64,000 bases of DNA from Mycolicibacterium arenosum (GTDB taxonomy: Bacteria; Actinomycetota; Actinomycetes; Mycobacteriales; Mycobacteriaceae): contig NZ_JANDBD010000005.1 of NCBI RefSeq assembly GCF_024320865.1, forward strand, positions 1 through 64,000, in the 5' to 3' direction. How positions within the stretch are numbered: the stretch's first letter is position 1; each line of letters starts with the position of its first letter. The translations under genes were made by a program, and so were the position numbers. This document shows positions 47,645 through 56,259 of this stretch, piece by piece. The notes beneath the pieces are model-generated. The model had not been told where the DNA came from and searched no databases. It saw nothing but the letters and a program-made list of their open reading frames with translations.

Positions 47645-48834
47645 CACGCGCTCGCCGGTTCCCGCGGCAGGCCGAGGCCGCGCTCGCCGATGATGGTGCG
47701 CTGGACCTCGCTGGCCCCACCGGGAATGGTCCACTCCCACGATCCGATGAAGTCCAGCACCCAGGCACCCGACTCCCAGCCGCTCGACATCGGCTTGCTC
47801 AGCACGGTGTGTGCCGGAAGCCCGGCCACATCGGCCCCGAAGTCGGTCATCCGCTGCAGCAGTTCGCTGTAGAAGAGCTTCACGATCGACGGGTCGGCCG
47901 GACCGACGGCGCCGGCGTCGTGCCCCTCGACGACGCTGCGGCACAGCCCACGCAGCCCGGTGAGCTCGATCTCGAGCTGTGCCAACCGGTCCCGGACGAC
48001 CGCGTCGTCGAGCGGGCGATTGCCGTCGGCGTCGCGCGTCGCGCACAGCTCGACCAGCCACCGGAAGCCGGCGTTGCCGAGGCGTTCGGCGAGCTCGAGC
48101 ATCGTCATACCGCGCTCGGCCCCCAGCGTCGACTGCGCGACCTGCCAGCCGGCGTTCTCGGCACCGATCAGGTTCTCGGCCGGGATCTCGACGTCGTTGA
48201 GGAACACCTCGCAGAAGTGCGAGTCGCCGACGGCGTTGCGGATCGGTCGCACATCGATACCCGGCGCGGACATGTCCATGAGGAAGTACGAGATACCCTT
48301 GCGCTTCGGCGCTTTCGGGTCGGTGCGTGCCAGCAGGAGACACCAGTCGGCATGCGCGCCGCCGCTGGCCCACAGCTTCTGACCGTTGACGATGAAGGTG
48401 TCGCCGGCCCGGCGCGCCGTGGTGCGCAGCGAGGCGAGGTCGGAGCCGGCTTCCGGCTCGGAGAACCCCTGCACCCAGATCTCGCCGTCCAGGATCGCGG
48501 GCAGGTGCCGTTGCCGCTGTGCGTCCGTGCCCGCCGCGAGCAGCGTCGAGGCCGCGTGGTGAATACCCACGAACGCCAACACGAGTCGGGGCGCGTCGGC
48601 CGCGGCGAGCTCCTGGTAGAGCACGATCTGCTCGGCCACCGACATGCCGCCGCCCCACTCGGCGGGCCAGTGCGGAACGGCGAAGCCCGCGGTGTGCAGT
48701 TCGGCGAACCACTGCTTCTGGAACGTGACGAACTCGGCGTCGCCGACGCCGGTCTGTGACGCACGCCAGTCGGCCGGGACGTGGTCGGCACACCATCGCC
48801 GGACGTCGGTGCGGAAGTCGTCGAGTTCGGTCAC
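47644..48834 (-). CDS. Acyl-CoA dehydrogenase, large subunit (pair 1)
   Basis: A 396-residue ACAD with VPHWPAEWGGGMS, the FAD-binding WVQGFSEPEAGSDLASLRTTA, VNGQKLWASGGAHADWC, and C-terminal IPGGASEVQRTIIGERGLGLPR. It oxidises acyl-CoA to enoyl-CoA with FAD and probably partners the adjacent 319-residue subunit. GTG 48834 overlaps the stop of the preceding gene (GTGA). The operon is divergent from the GntR/FadR regulator. Confidence 0.92.
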   Translation of the reverse strand: MTELDDFRTDVRRWCADHVPADWRASQTGVGDAEFVTFQKQWFAELHTAGFAVPHWPAEWGGGMSVAEQIVLYQELAAADAPRLVLAFVGIHHAASTLLAAGTDAQRQRHLPAILDGEIWVQGFSEPEAGSDLASLRTTARRAGDTFIVNGQKLWASGGAHADWCLLLARTDPKAPKRKGISYFLMDMSAPGIDVRPIRNAVGDSHFCEVFLNDVEIPAENLIGAENAGWQVAQSTLGAERGMTMLELAERLGNAGFRWLVELCATRDADGNRPLDDAVVRDRLAQLEIELTGLRGLCRSVVEGHDAGAVGPADPSIVKLFYSELLQRMTDFGADVAGLPAHTVLSKPMSSGWESGAWVLDFIGSWEWTIPGGASEVQRTIIGERGLGLPREPASA

Positions 48835-49760
48835 GACACCGTCTCGCCGCTGAACAAGCCCCTCAGTCCGGTTCTGCCGACCCTGCGGGTCAACGCGTCG
48901 CGGGTGGCGGACAGCCCGAAGGGCAAGCGGCGCAACGGCTGACTGTACCGGGACAGCCACGACAGCGTCGTCTCGTCGCAGAACCCGACCGCGCCGTGCA
49001 GCTGATGGGTCACGCGGAATACCACCTCGGCCGCCTCCAGGGCGGCCAGCCGCAGCGCGAGCGCGTCCTCGACGGCGTCGGTGTTGCGCCTGTCGACGCT
49101 CCACAGCGCGTGCTTGGCGAGCACCTCCAGGCCCGCACGCTCGACCTCGCCGTCGGTCAGCTGGAACTGCACGCTCTGGAAGCCCGATAGCGGCTGCCCG
49201 AACTGGTGTCGGGACTGCACGTGCGCGACCGTGAGATCCAGTGCCCGGTCCAGCATTCCGAGCAGCGTCCAGCAGGGCAGCACCAGGGCGAGGGCGATGT
49301 CATCGGCACCGCCGTCGTGGTCTGTGGGCGCGAGTTCGAGCTCAGCGACGAACGCGGGGTCGGTGCCGCGCAGTCCGGCCACGGTGCTGCGCCTGCCGTC
49401 CAGGGTCACCGTCGCCCACGTCCCGTCGACGCCGCGGATGGCCGCCGCCGGGCGCACCTCCGAGACCACGACGAGCCCGTCGGCGTCGGCGGGTCGGGCC
49501 AGCCGCTCGGCAACGGGGTAGGGGAGCGCCCAGTACCCGGCACTGCGGCACAGTGCGGCCGCCGCCTCCAGCGAGTCGGTGTCGTCGCGCGGGTCGAGGT
49601 CCCAGGCTCCGAGTTCGGCCAACACGCCGTCGGTGAGGGCGCCCCTGGTGGCGGGATCGGCCTCGGCCCGCTGAACGAGGTCGTCACCGCCGGCGGCTTC
49701 GAACGCCCGCAGTGCCTGCTGGCCGAATTCCGTTGCTTCACTGGACAGGTCGGTGATCAT
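48831..49760 (-). CDS. Acyl-CoA dehydrogenase, small subunit (pair 2)
   Basis: A 309-residue ACAD-like protein. The middle and C-terminal helices are recognisable: HVQSRHQFGQPLSGFQSVQFQL and QLHGAVGFCDETTLSWLSRY. The Glu of FCDETT aligns with the catalytic Glu in TWE of other small subunits, though the surrounding WE is changed. The N-terminal half is divergent. It is linked by GTGA and ATGA overlaps to the ACADs on both sides, and pairs most simply with the 389-residue gene upstream. Confidence 0.85.
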   Translation of the reverse strand: MITDLSSEATEFGQQALRAFEAAGGDDLVQRAEADPATRGALTDGVLAELGAWDLDPRDDTDSLEAAAALCRSAGYWALPYPVAERLARPADADGLVVVSEVRPAAAIRGVDGTWATVTLDGRRSTVAGLRGTDPAFVAELELAPTDHDGGADDIALALVLPCWTLLGMLDRALDLTVAHVQSRHQFGQPLSGFQSVQFQLTDGEVERAGLEVLAKHALWSVDRRNTDAVEDALALRLAALEAAEVVFRVTHQLHGAVGFCDETTLSWLSRYSQPLRRLPFGLSATRDALTRRVGRTGLRGLFSGETVS

Positions 49761-50926
49761 CGCTTAGACCCCAGCATCGCTCGCGACAACAGGATGCGCT
49801 GCATCTCGATGCTTCCCGAGGACACCGTCGCCGCCTGCGAGTACCGCCAGTGATCCTCCACTTCGCGGCGGAACAGCGTTGCGCCCCCGGCGTTATCGTC
49901 ACTGATCTCGGCCGCGAGTTCCATCAGCACCTCGGCGCTGTCCTGGTCGAGCTTGGTGACGGCGATCCGGTACGCGGCGACATCGGTGGGCGTCACGCGA
50001 CCCTCGCTCTGTAACGACACCAGCCGGTAGGCGAGTAGCCGGGCGCGCCGGCAGTGCGTCAGCATGCGCGCCCACCGGCCGCGCAGCTCGGCGGGCAGCA
50101 CGTCCCAGCGGTCGCCCAGCACGCGAGGAGCCATGTGCAGCAGACGATCACACCGCGCGTACCGCGCGATGCCGAGGCGTTCGAACGACAGCACATCGGC
50201 CACGATCGACCACCCGTCGTCGACGGTTCCCAGCACATCGGCCTCGGTCACCCGGAGATCGTCGAAGAACACCTCGTTGAGGTGGTGGGGGCCCAACATG
50301 GCGCGGATGGGGCGCACGGTGATCGCGGGATCCGACATCGGCACCAGGAAGATCGTCAGGCCCTGTTGTTTCCTGGTGGCCGCGCCCTCGCCCACCTTGG
50401 TCGTGCGCGCCAACAGGAAGCACCACTGCGCCATGGTCGCGTACGACGTCCAGATCTTCTGGCCGTTGATCCGCCAGCCGTTGCCGTCGCGGGTCGCCGT
50501 GGTGCGCAAGGAGGCGAGGTCGGAACCGGCTTCCGGCTCGCTGAATCCCTGGCACCAGATGACCTCACCGCGGGCGATCGGCGGCAGGTGGGTGCGCTGC
50601 TGCTCTGGCGTGCCGTGCCGCATGATCGTCGGGCCGACCCAGTTGACCCCCATGTACTGGGCACCGCGCGGTTCGTGGTGTGCCCACATCTCCTCGCGGA
50701 CCACCGTCTGCTCCCAGACCGATGAGCCGCGGCCACCGAACTCCCGCGGCCACGACATGCACAGCAGCCCCTCGTCGGCGAGGAGTCGGCAGAACGACTG
50801 CGCGAGTTCCAGATCGGCCGGATTGTCGGTGAAGGCGCCGAGGAAGTCATCGGGAACGTGTGTCGCCACCAGGCCGCGCAGTTGCTTGCGCAGCGCCTCG
50901 GCGTCCCCGCCCATGTCGAAGTCCAC
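49757..50926 (-). CDS. Acyl-CoA dehydrogenase, large subunit (pair 2)
   Basis: A 389-residue ACAD, first gene of the operon. Motifs are CMSWPREFGGRGSS, WCQGFSEPEAGSDLASLRTTA, INGQKIWTSYATMAQWC and, near the C-terminus, SGSIEMQRILLSRAMLGSKR. It is an FAD enzyme oxidising an acyl-CoA. The start is 15 bp from the perfect palindrome at 50941-50960, so its promoter is probably controlled directly by the divergent GntR protein. Confidence 0.92.
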   Translation of the reverse strand: MDFDMGGDAEALRKQLRGLVATHVPDDFLGAFTDNPADLELAQSFCRLLADEGLLCMSWPREFGGRGSSVWEQTVVREEMWAHHEPRGAQYMGVNWVGPTIMRHGTPEQQRTHLPPIARGEVIWCQGFSEPEAGSDLASLRTTATRDGNGWRINGQKIWTSYATMAQWCFLLARTTKVGEGAATRKQQGLTIFLVPMSDPAITVRPIRAMLGPHHLNEVFFDDLRVTEADVLGTVDDGWSIVADVLSFERLGIARYARCDRLLHMAPRVLGDRWDVLPAELRGRWARMLTHCRRARLLAYRLVSLQSEGRVTPTDVAAYRIAVTKLDQDSAEVLMELAAEISDDNAGGATLFRREVEDHWRYSQAATVSSGSIEMQRILLSRAMLGSKR

Positions 50927-50940
50927 GGTTGGATCCTAGG

Positions 50941-50960
50941 GCAATCCTTATAAGGATTGC
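50941..50960. promoter_or_regulatory. Perfect 20-bp palindromic operator (FadR/GntR type)
   Basis: GCAATCCTTATAAGGATTGC is identical to its reverse complement. It lies in the 46-bp gap between the divergent ACAD operon (start 50926) and the gntR gene (start 50973), overlapping where both promoters must be. The obvious ligand is the adjacent GntR-family dimer. Confidence 0.88.
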
Positions 50961-50972
50961 TAGTATTCCCCT

Positions 50973-51749
50973 ATGACAGCGGGCGGGCGCACGCCGCAGC
51001 GCAGAATCGCGGAGACGGTCGCGGCGACGCTGCGCGCCCGGATCCTGTCCGAACGCGCAGGTGAACGGCTGCCGACGCAGGATCAGCTGGTGCGCGAGTT
51101 CGGCGTCAGCTACCCGTCGGTGCGGGAGGCGCTGCGGATCCTCGAAACCGAGGGATTGGTGACGGTCCGGCGCGGCAGCGTCGGTGGCGCGGAGGTGCAT
51201 CGGCCGGACCGGGCGTCGGGGGCGTACCACCTGGGCCTGGTGCTGCAGGGGTCCGGCGTCGTTCTCGGAGACCTCGCCGAGGCGCTGCTGACGCTCGAGC
51301 CGCTGTGTGCCGGTGAGGTCGCGCGTCGCACCGACCGGGCGGCGGCCGTCGTGCCGGTGCTGACGGCCAACGTCGACGCGTCAGCCGAGGTGGTCGCCGA
51401 CGGCGTCGAGTTCACCCGCATCGCCCGCGAGTTCCACGATCTGGTGGTCGGATTCACGCCCAACGACACCATCCGGCACGTCGTGCGCAGTCTGGTGGCG
51501 TTGTGGTCGGCGCAGGAGCGGCAGTGGGCCGCCGTGGTGACGCGCCGCGGAGAGTACCCGTCGCCCGCCGAGGCGCGAGGGGCGGTGAAGACGCACCGGC
51601 GGCTCGTCGACGAGATCGCCGCGGGCAACGCCGACGAGGTTCAGCGGCTGTCGCGCAAGCACCTCGCCGCGACGCAAGCCGTGCTGCTCGACCGGTTCAC
51701 CGACGACGTCGTCAACGCCGAACCCGCCCGCTCGGCCCGCACCGGGTAG
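50973..51749 (+). CDS. GntR/FadR-family transcriptional regulator
   Basis: A 258-residue protein. The N-terminal winged helix has RIAETVAATLRARILSERAG, LPTQDQLVREFGVSYPSVREALRIL (residues about 30-55) and the wing GLVTVRRGSVGGAEV. The C-terminal FCD/FadR all-helical domain (LEPLCAGEVARRTD, FTRIAREFHDLVVG) would bind an acyl-CoA or carboxylate ligand. It probably represses the divergent ACAD operon through the 20-bp palindrome between them. It starts with ATG and ends 8 bp before the convergent small gene. Confidence 0.92.
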   Translation: MTAGGRTPQRRIAETVAATLRARILSERAGERLPTQDQLVREFGVSYPSVREALRILETEGLVTVRRGSVGGAEVHRPDRASGAYHLGLVLQGSGVVLGDLAEALLTLEPLCAGEVARRTDRAAAVVPVLTANVDASAEVVADGVEFTRIAREFHDLVVGFTPNDTIRHVVRSLVALWSAQERQWAAVVTRRGEYPSPAEARGAVKTHRRLVDEIAAGNADEVQRLSRKHLAATQAVLLDRFTDDVVNAEPARSARTG

Positions 51750-51757
51750 GCGCGGGT

Positions 51758-52060
51758 TCAGTCGCTGGCGGGCAGCGGCTTCGCTTCCTTGATCTCCAGG
51801 GGTGTGGTGCCGACGGACAGCGAGCCCTTGCCGGCCTTGGTGACCAGGACTTCGGCGCCGGCGTCGTCGACGTAGCGCTTGCCCATCAGGGTGCCGGCGG
51901 CGAACGCGTCGTCCAGCGACAGGCTCTCGTCGACGGGGTCGCCGATGGGCACGGCGGGGGCACCGCCGATGCGTAGGTCGTCGAGCGCGTCGGAGGCACG
52001 CACGACGATGACCTGGGTGTCGCAGACCTGGCTCTGCAGGCGGGTGCCGTTCTTGATCAT
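51758..52060 (-). CDS. Conserved 100-residue protein coupled to an acyl-CoA ligase
   Basis: A small soluble protein: MIKNGTRLQSQVCDTQVIVV at the N-terminus, then LDDLRIGGAPAVPIG and GKRYVDDAGAEVLVTKAGKG. The fold looks beta-rich; a single Cys (Cys13) sits in a conserved-looking QVCDTQVIVVR strand. I do not recognise a named family. Its ATG overlaps the ligase stop by 4 bp, so it is co-translated with the ligase and may be an accessory subunit, which is inference. Confidence 0.7.
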   Translation of the reverse strand: MIKNGTRLQSQVCDTQVIVVRASDALDDLRIGGAPAVPIGDPVDESLSLDDAFAAGTLMGKRYVDDAGAEVLVTKAGKGSLSVGTTPLEIKEAKPLPASD

Positions 52061-53571
52061 GCCGACTCCTTCTCATTGAGTTCGTTCACGAGTTCGCGGC
52101 GCAGCACCTTGCCGGTCGCGTTGGTGGGCAGTTCGGCGCGGAACACCACCCGGTCGGGGGTGCGCGACCCTCGCAGCTGTCCGCGCACGAAGCCGCGCAG
52201 GTCCTCCGGGTCGGGGGTCGCGTCGGGGGCGGGGACGACGACGGCGACGATGATCTGTCCCCATTCGGGATCGTCAGCACCGACGACGGCGCAGTCGTGC
52301 ACGTGCGGGTGTTCGACCAGGACGTCCTCGATCTCGGCGGGGGCGATGTTCTCCCCGCCGCGGATGATGGTGTCATCGGAGCGGCCGCCGATGAACAGGT
52401 AGCCGTCGGCGTCGAGGTAGGCCACGTCCTTGGTCGGGAACCAGCCGTGGGCGTCGAGGACCGAGCCGATGCCGGTGTAGCGGCCCGACACCTGCTCGCC
52501 GCGTACGTACAGCTCGCCGGGCTCGTCCGGGCCGAGCACCGAACCGTCCTCACCGCGGACCTGCACTTCGATGGCGGGAACCGGTTGGCCCACCGACCCG
52601 AGGCGGCGGGCGACGGCGGGATCGCCCGATTCCCCCGCGGCCAGCGCGACCCGGTGGTCATCGGGGCCGAGCACGGCGATCGTGGAGCTGGTCTCGGTCA
52701 GGCCGTAGGCGTTGACGAACCCGACCTCGGGCAGCAGCTGCAGCGCCTTGCGCACCAGCGGCAGGGCGACCTTGGAGCCGCCGTAGGCCAGCGTGCGCAG
52801 GGTGGGCAGCGAGGTGTCCGCGCTCTCGAGTGCGCTCACGATCCGATCGAGCATGGTCGGGACCACGGTCGCCGAGGTGACCGCTTCGGCGTCGACGAGC
52901 CGCACCCACTCGGTGGCGTCGAAGGCGGTGAGGTACACCATCTTGCGGCCCGCGTACAGGTTGGACAGCGCCGCCGACACCCCGGCGATGTGATAGGGCG
53001 GCACGCAGATCAACGCGGCGTCGCCGGGTTGGGCGGAGTCGAACTCGACGGTGCCGGTGATGTAGCTGGTCAGGTTGTTGTGGGTCAGCTCAACGGCTTT
53101 CGGGGCCGACGTGGTACCCGAGGTGAACAGCACCACCGCCACCGCATCCGGGTCGGCGAATTCGGCAGCGGGTTCGCTGGTTCGGGCGGCGGCCAGGAAC
53201 TCCGCCGACGACATGACGGTCTTCCCGGCATCACCGACGGCGTCGCGGTACTCGTCGTCGACGATCACCAGCGGCTCGGGTAGCCGCCCGATCAGCGTGC
53301 GCAACCCGTCGGCCGAGAGGCGGTAGTTCAGGGGTGTCACCGGTACCGCGGCCCGTGCCGAGGCGAACAGCAGCAGCGGCAGCATCGCCCCACCGGCACC
53401 CACGTAGGCCACGTGCCGGGCACCCGAGGCGGCGATCACCCCGGCGCCACCATCGGCCAGGGTGTTCAATTCTTCTACGGACAAGCGCAATTCGCCCGAC
53501 ACCAGCGCGGCCTCACCGGTGATCGCCAGCGCCGTTCCCTGGGCCATCTCCAACAGCAACGAAATGCTCAT
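52057..53571 (-). CDS. Acyl-CoA synthetase (FadD-like, ANL superfamily)
   Basis: A 504-residue adenylate-forming enzyme that activates a carboxylic acid to its CoA ester. Motifs: LFTSGTTSAPKAVELTHNN (A3), YGLTETS (A5), KDVAYLDADGYLFIGGRSDD (A7/A8) and TNATGKVLRREL (A10, catalytic Lys). ATG 53571 (MSISLLLEMAQG) is preferred; the open frame to 53652 lacks conserved sequence. It lies in a three-gene unit: SDR, this ligase, 100-residue protein. Substrate unknown; proximity to the ACAD pairs suggests a branched or cyclic acid. Confidence 0.9.
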   Translation of the reverse strand: MSISLLLEMAQGTALAITGEAALVSGELRLSVEELNTLADGGAGVIAASGARHVAYVGAGGAMLPLLLFASARAAVPVTPLNYRLSADGLRTLIGRLPEPLVIVDDEYRDAVGDAGKTVMSSAEFLAAARTSEPAAEFADPDAVAVVLFTSGTTSAPKAVELTHNNLTSYITGTVEFDSAQPGDAALICVPPYHIAGVSAALSNLYAGRKMVYLTAFDATEWVRLVDAEAVTSATVVPTMLDRIVSALESADTSLPTLRTLAYGGSKVALPLVRKALQLLPEVGFVNAYGLTETSSTIAVLGPDDHRVALAAGESGDPAVARRLGSVGQPVPAIEVQVRGEDGSVLGPDEPGELYVRGEQVSGRYTGIGSVLDAHGWFPTKDVAYLDADGYLFIGGRSDDTIIRGGENIAPAEIEDVLVEHPHVHDCAVVGADDPEWGQIIVAVVVPAPDATPDPEDLRGFVRGQLRGSRTPDRVVFRAELPTNATGKVLRRELVNELNEKESA

Positions 53572-53581
53572 GATTGTCCGC

Positions 53582-54418
53582 TCATACCTTGTCGACGAAG
53601 ATATCCCACATCGGATTGTCGCCGCCGCCGTAGCGGGACAGATCGGTGACACCGATGTCGGCGAGGACGTCGGAGTCGATGTAGCACTTGCCGTTGGCCT
53701 CGGCCGCCGGCCTGGTCAGGATCGCCGCCGCGGCGTCGGCCATGATGTCGGTGCTTCGGGAGCGCGCGACGAGTTCATCGCCGGAGGCCAGATTGGTCAC
53801 CGCGGACGTCGCGATGTACGTCTCCGGCCACAGGCAGCTGAACCCGATTCCCGCGTCGGCGTATTCGGCGGCCCAACCCAGCGACAGCAGAGTCATGCCG
53901 TACTTCGACACCGTGTACGCCGGGTGCGCGCCCAGCCAGTGGGGGTTCATGTTCAGCGGCGGCGCCAGCGTGACGACGTGCGCGTGGGCCGACTTTCGAA
54001 GATGCGGCAGGCTGGCCTTCGTCAGCAGAAACGTGCCGCGCACGTTGATGTCCATCATCAGGTCGTACTTCTTCGCCGACAGCTTCTCGGTCGGGTCGGT
54101 GGCGATGGCGCTCGCGTTGTTGATGACGATGTCGATGCCGCCGAAGCGCTCGACCGCGGCGTCGACGGCGCGCTGGACGTCCTCCTCGTTGCGGACATCG
54201 CCCACCACGGCGAGGCCCTTCCCGCCCGCGGCCTCCACGTCGGCGACGGCGGTGTGCACGGTGCCCGGCAGCTTCGGGTGCGGCTCGCTGGTCTTCGCCA
54301 GCAACACCACGTTGGCGCCGAGCTTGGCCGCCCCCAGGCCGATGGCGAGGCCGATGCCTCGACTGCCACCGGACACGACCACGGTGCGGTCGGCCAGTGA
54401 TTGCTGCGGGTTGGTCAT
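53582..54418 (-). CDS. HSDL2-type short-chain dehydrogenase
   Basis: A 278-residue SDR with SGGSRGIGLAIGLGAA, ANVVLLAKTSEPHPKLPGT (the hallmark of the HSDL2/HSD-like group), INNASAI and YTVSKYGM (YxxxK). The residue before the YxxxK pocket differs from classical SDRs: the usual Ser stretch reads TLAPPLN. The group acts on fatty or steroid-like substrates, but reactions are poorly defined. It is first in the operon with the ligase, 10 bp apart, and divergent from the mutase operon. Confidence 0.87.
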   Translation of the reverse strand: MTNPQQSLADRTVVVSGGSRGIGLAIGLGAAKLGANVVLLAKTSEPHPKLPGTVHTAVADVEAAGGKGLAVVGDVRNEEDVQRAVDAAVERFGGIDIVINNASAIATDPTEKLSAKKYDLMMDINVRGTFLLTKASLPHLRKSAHAHVVTLAPPLNMNPHWLGAHPAYTVSKYGMTLLSLGWAAEYADAGIGFSCLWPETYIATSAVTNLASGDELVARSRSTDIMADAAAAILTRPAAEANGKCYIDSDVLADIGVTDLSRYGGGDNPMWDIFVDKV

Positions 54419-54635
54419 ACGGCTCCTCGGTCGGTGGCTACTGATGGTAGCCGAACGGTAGTGACGTTCTCATTTTTCGCAAGTGTCATGCTCCCACGGT
54501 GCGCCACGGTCCTGGAGTGGGGGAATGGCGAGTACGCCGGTCTTGCCGCTGACGTGCCGATCGATGGCTTACTCGCGACACATTTCCGCCACGCGGTATT
54601 GGCATTCTCTTTTTCTGCAAGTAGGTTATCCCCTG
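54419..54635. promoter_or_regulatory. Divergent SDR/mutase promoter region with inverted repeat
   Basis: 217 bp between the divergent SDR and mutase genes. An inverted repeat GGCTAC-TGATG-GTAGCC is at 54436-54452, close to the SDR start, and could be an operator. I see no cobalamin riboswitch-like B12 box and no clear sigma-factor motif. Confidence 0.5.
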
Positions 54636-56225
54636 ATGAGTGAGAACGTCCTACCCCGGTTTGAGACGCCGTCCGGCATCCCGCTGGAGCCGGTGTACGG
54701 CCCCGACGACCGGTCCGGCGACCCGCCGCCGCCCGGCGAGTACCCCTTCACCCGCGGAAACTTCGCATCGGGCTATCGCGGCAAGACGTGGACGTTCCGT
54801 CAGTATTCGGGGTTCGGCACGGCCGAGGAGAGCAATCGCCGCTACCGGTATCTGCTCGACCAGGGCGGCACCGGACTCTCCGTCGCGCTCGATCTGCCAA
54901 CGCAGTGCGGCTACGACTCCGACGACGCCGAGTACGGCGAGGAGGTCGGCAGGGTCGGGGTCGCCGTCGACACGCTGGCCGACGCGGAGGTGCTGTTCGA
55001 CGGCATCCCGCTGGACAAGATCAGCACCAGCTTCACCATCAACGGCACGGCCGCGATCCTGCTGGCGTTCTACGTCGCCGCGGCGGAGAAGAAGGGCGTG
55101 CCGCGGGAGAAGCTCACCGGCACCATTCAGAACGACATCCTCAAGGAGTACGCGTCGCGCGGGACGTGGATCTGGCCGCCCGAGCCGTCGCTGCGCCTGA
55201 TCGCCGACACCATCGAGTTCTGCGCTGCGGAGGTGCCGAGGTTCAATGCGATCTCGGTGGCGGGCGCGCACTTCCGCGACGCGGGTGCCAACGCGGTGCA
55301 GGAGATGGCGTTCACGCTGGCCGACGGAGTGACCTACTGCGACACGGTCATCGAGCGCGGCCGCATGACGATCGACAAGTTCGCCCCGCAGATCTCCTTC
55401 TTCTTCTACACGCACGGCGACTTCTTCGAGGAGATCGCGAAGTACCGCGCGGGACGGCGTCGGTGGGCCACCATCGTGCGCGAGCGGTACGGCGCCACCA
55501 GCGACAAGGCGTCGATGTTCCGCTTCGGCTGCGTGTCCGGCGGCGCGTCCCTGTACGCCCCGCAGGCACAGAACAACCTGGTGCGCGTCGCCTACGAGTC
55601 GCTCGCCTCGGTACTCGGTGGCGTGCAGTCGATGTTCACCGCGGCATGGGACGAGCCGTTCGCCCTGCCCAGTGAGGAGTCCGCGACGCTCGCGCTGCGA
55701 ACCCAGCAGATCCTGGCCTACGAGACCGGTGTCACCAAAGTGGCCGACCCGCTTGGTGGTTCGTACTTCGTCGAGGCGCTCACGGATGCCACCGAGGAGA
55801 AGATCATCGAGATCATGCGCGATCTCGAAGAGCACGGCGGCATGGTGCGCTGCATCGAGGACGGCTACCTGCAGGGGCTGATCGCCGACGAGGCGTTCAA
55901 GATCCACTACGAGGTCGAGTCGGGCGAGCGGCCCGTCGTGGGCGTCAACAAGTTCGTCGTCGACGAGCCGCCACCCGACCTCGCGACCTACGAGCTCGAC
56001 GCCGAGGGCCGCGATCTGCAGCTCAAGCGACTGGCGAAGGTGAAGGCCGAGCGCAGTGGCACCGCCGTCGCGGAAGCACTGGGAGCGCTGTCGAAAGCGG
56101 CGGAAGGGGACGACAACCTGATGCACCGGCTCATCGACTGCGCGAACGCGTATTGCACTGTGGGGGAGATGGTCTCCACGTTGAAGGCGGTCTGGGGCGA
56201 GTTCCAGCAACCGGTGGTCTTCTGA
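54636..56225 (+). CDS. B12-dependent acyl-CoA mutase, large (catalytic) subunit, divergent type
   Basis: A 529-residue TIM-barrel subunit of the methylmalonyl-CoA mutase family, which moves a carbonyl-CoA group between adjacent carbons by radical chemistry. The family backbone is clear (TFRQYSGFGTAEESNRRYRY, STSFTINGTAAILLAFY, GTIQNDILKEYASRGTW, DPLGGSYFVEALT). Tyr57 and Arg175 match the mutase Tyr89/Arg207 that grip methylmalonyl-CoA. However, the GYH motif reads GAH (Ala211-His212), HCQT reads GCVS (Gly298, Val300), and LHTN reads MFTA. The B12 domain is encoded separately at 56260. No MeaB chaperone is nearby. Substrate is likely not methylmalonyl-CoA. Confidence 0.9.
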   Translation: MSENVLPRFETPSGIPLEPVYGPDDRSGDPPPPGEYPFTRGNFASGYRGKTWTFRQYSGFGTAEESNRRYRYLLDQGGTGLSVALDLPTQCGYDSDDAEYGEEVGRVGVAVDTLADAEVLFDGIPLDKISTSFTINGTAAILLAFYVAAAEKKGVPREKLTGTIQNDILKEYASRGTWIWPPEPSLRLIADTIEFCAAEVPRFNAISVAGAHFRDAGANAVQEMAFTLADGVTYCDTVIERGRMTIDKFAPQISFFFYTHGDFFEEIAKYRAGRRRWATIVRERYGATSDKASMFRFGCVSGGASLYAPQAQNNLVRVAYESLASVLGGVQSMFTAAWDEPFALPSEESATLALRTQQILAYETGVTKVADPLGGSYFVEALTDATEEKIIEIMRDLEEHGGMVRCIEDGYLQGLIADEAFKIHYEVESGERPVVGVNKFVVDEPPPDLATYELDAEGRDLQLKRLAKVKAERSGTAVAEALGALSKAAEGDDNLMHRLIDCANAYCTVGEMVSTLKAVWGEFQQPVVF

Positions 56226-56259
56226 TGAGCGCTTGCGCGAAGAAGAGAGGGCACTGCTG
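56225..56259 (+). repeat. MIRU-like intercistronic element, copy 1
   Basis: Begins at the mutase stop (TGATG) with ATGAGCGCTTGCGCGAAGAA and ends CTG before the next ATG. It shares its first 20 bases with the two tandem units at 60486 and 60518. Like mycobacterial MIRUs it is placed between a stop and a start codon in a polycistronic unit. Confidence 0.75.

Noticed and set aside
54419-54635. Cobalamin riboswitch upstream of the mutase
   Set aside because: No B12-box-like element or suitable folded leader could be recognised in the 217-bp gap.
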